64,000 nt of DNA from Pedobacter steynii (lineage in GTDB: Bacteria; Bacteroidota; Bacteroidia; Sphingobacteriales; Sphingobacteriaceae): assembly GCF_001721645.1 (NCBI RefSeq), contig NZ_CP017141.1, positions 2,232,001 to 2,296,000 on the forward strand. Direction: 5' to 3'. Made by a program: the position numbers and the translations under genes. This document shows positions 63,787 to 64,000 of the stretch, piece after piece. The notes beneath the pieces were generated by a model. The model was not told the origin of the DNA. It made no database searches and saw only the letters and a list, made by a program, of their open reading frames with translations. The first letter of the stretch is position 1. Each line of letters opens with the position of its first letter.

Positions 63787-64000
63787 TTAATAACCGCTGT
63801 TTTGTATCAGTTTTTTATTCAGTACCAGTTCCGTAGCCGGAATTGGGAAGATATCTCTGGAAGCACCTTCATTACCTGTTTTAAAACCCCATTTGCCCTG
63901 ATATTTTCCAAAGCGGATCAGGTCATTGCGGCGCCATCCTTCCCAGGCAAGCTCACGTCCTCTTTCCTCCAGAATGCCATCGAGGGTAATGGTCGTAATT
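63787..64000 (-). CDS. SusD/RagB-family lipoprotein, C-terminal part (cut by the window edge)
   Basis: Seventy codons of a SusD gene entering from the right edge. The translation contains ILEERGRELAWEGWRRNDL, the hallmark C-terminal SusD helix, then IRFGKYQGKWGF and DIFPIPATELVLN, ending NSGY and TAA at 63787-63789. Signal peptide and the TPR region lie outside the window. It directly precedes the Tat-exported phosphatase gene. Confidence 0.9.
   Translation of the reverse strand, partial: ITTITLDGILEERGRELAWEGWRRNDLIRFGKYQGKWGFKTGNEGASRDIFPIPATELVLNKKLIQNSGY

Noticed and set aside
1..64000. CRISPR arrays, tRNA or rRNA genes, insertion sequences, phage genes
   Set aside because: No regularly spaced repeats, no transposase or integrase motifs and no recognisable RNA gene were seen; intergenic regions are mostly under 150 bp.

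Overview
The window looks like a chromosomal segment of a Bacteroidota bacterium, most likely Sphingobacteriaceae and Pedobacter-like. The evidence is four SusC/SusD-type systems (one cut by the right edge), hybrid two-component regulators, a FecR/ECF-sigma pair, -7 elements of the TAnnTTTG type and a general lack of Shine-Dalgarno sequences. The genus is an inference; there is no rRNA or marker gene here.

Layout. 1-514: an open frame of unknown nature running off the left edge, the decayed C-terminal end of a GH10 xylanase, and a terminator. 515-1705: a YcaQ-type DNA glycosylase. 2163-28958: a xyloglucan-type polysaccharide utilization locus. It runs SusC, SusD, an SGBP-B-like lipoprotein, BACON-GH5, SGNH/CE20-like acetylesterase, GH43, two GH2, GH42, then a propeller hybrid two-component regulator, a PA14-containing GH31 and a GH3. 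Together these could bind the glucan at the surface, cut the backbone, and strip acetyl, arabinosyl, galactosyl and xylosyl groups. 29029-34197: small accessory genes (DUF2200, secreted DinB, GlxA-type regulator, SRPBCC, two GNATs, a secreted protein with an EmrA/HlyD-like barrel, an ABM-domain membrane protein). 34279-42292: ECF sigma, FecR anti-sigma, STN-containing SusC, SusD and a purple-acid-phosphatase-like enzyme. 42430-45633: two uncharacterized envelope proteins and a decayed tail of a paralogue of the first. 45641-48474: AraC regulator, Dps, alpha/beta hydrolase and a secreted cupin. 48601-62663: a fructan locus laid out like the Bacteroides levan locus, with a hybrid regulator carrying a sugar-binding periplasmic domain divergent from an MFS sugar porter, fructokinase, SusC, SusD and two GH32 proteins. 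62781-64000 (minus strand): another phosphatase preceded by the 3' end of a SusD gene.

The least expected signals are regulatory. Two pairs of long, evenly spaced operator-like sequences sit next to AraC-type regulator genes. TGTCCA-N16-TGTCCA lies upstream of both the DinB and SRPBCC genes that flank the GlxA-type regulator. GTGCAATT-N13-ATCCATTGAT lies upstream of both the Dps and hydrolase genes that follow the AraC regulator. In each pair the distance to a putative -7 element is conserved. Other points of note are a GH32 protein whose nucleophile motif reads NETHG instead of NDPNG, a secreted protein ending in an isolated EmrA-type barrel, and an 8-codon leader ORF ending Pro-Pro-stop with a hairpin ahead of the fructan susC.

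Limits: all assignments come from reading motifs and gene order. No database search, structure prediction or folding calculation was run, and substrates are inferred from enzyme family combinations.
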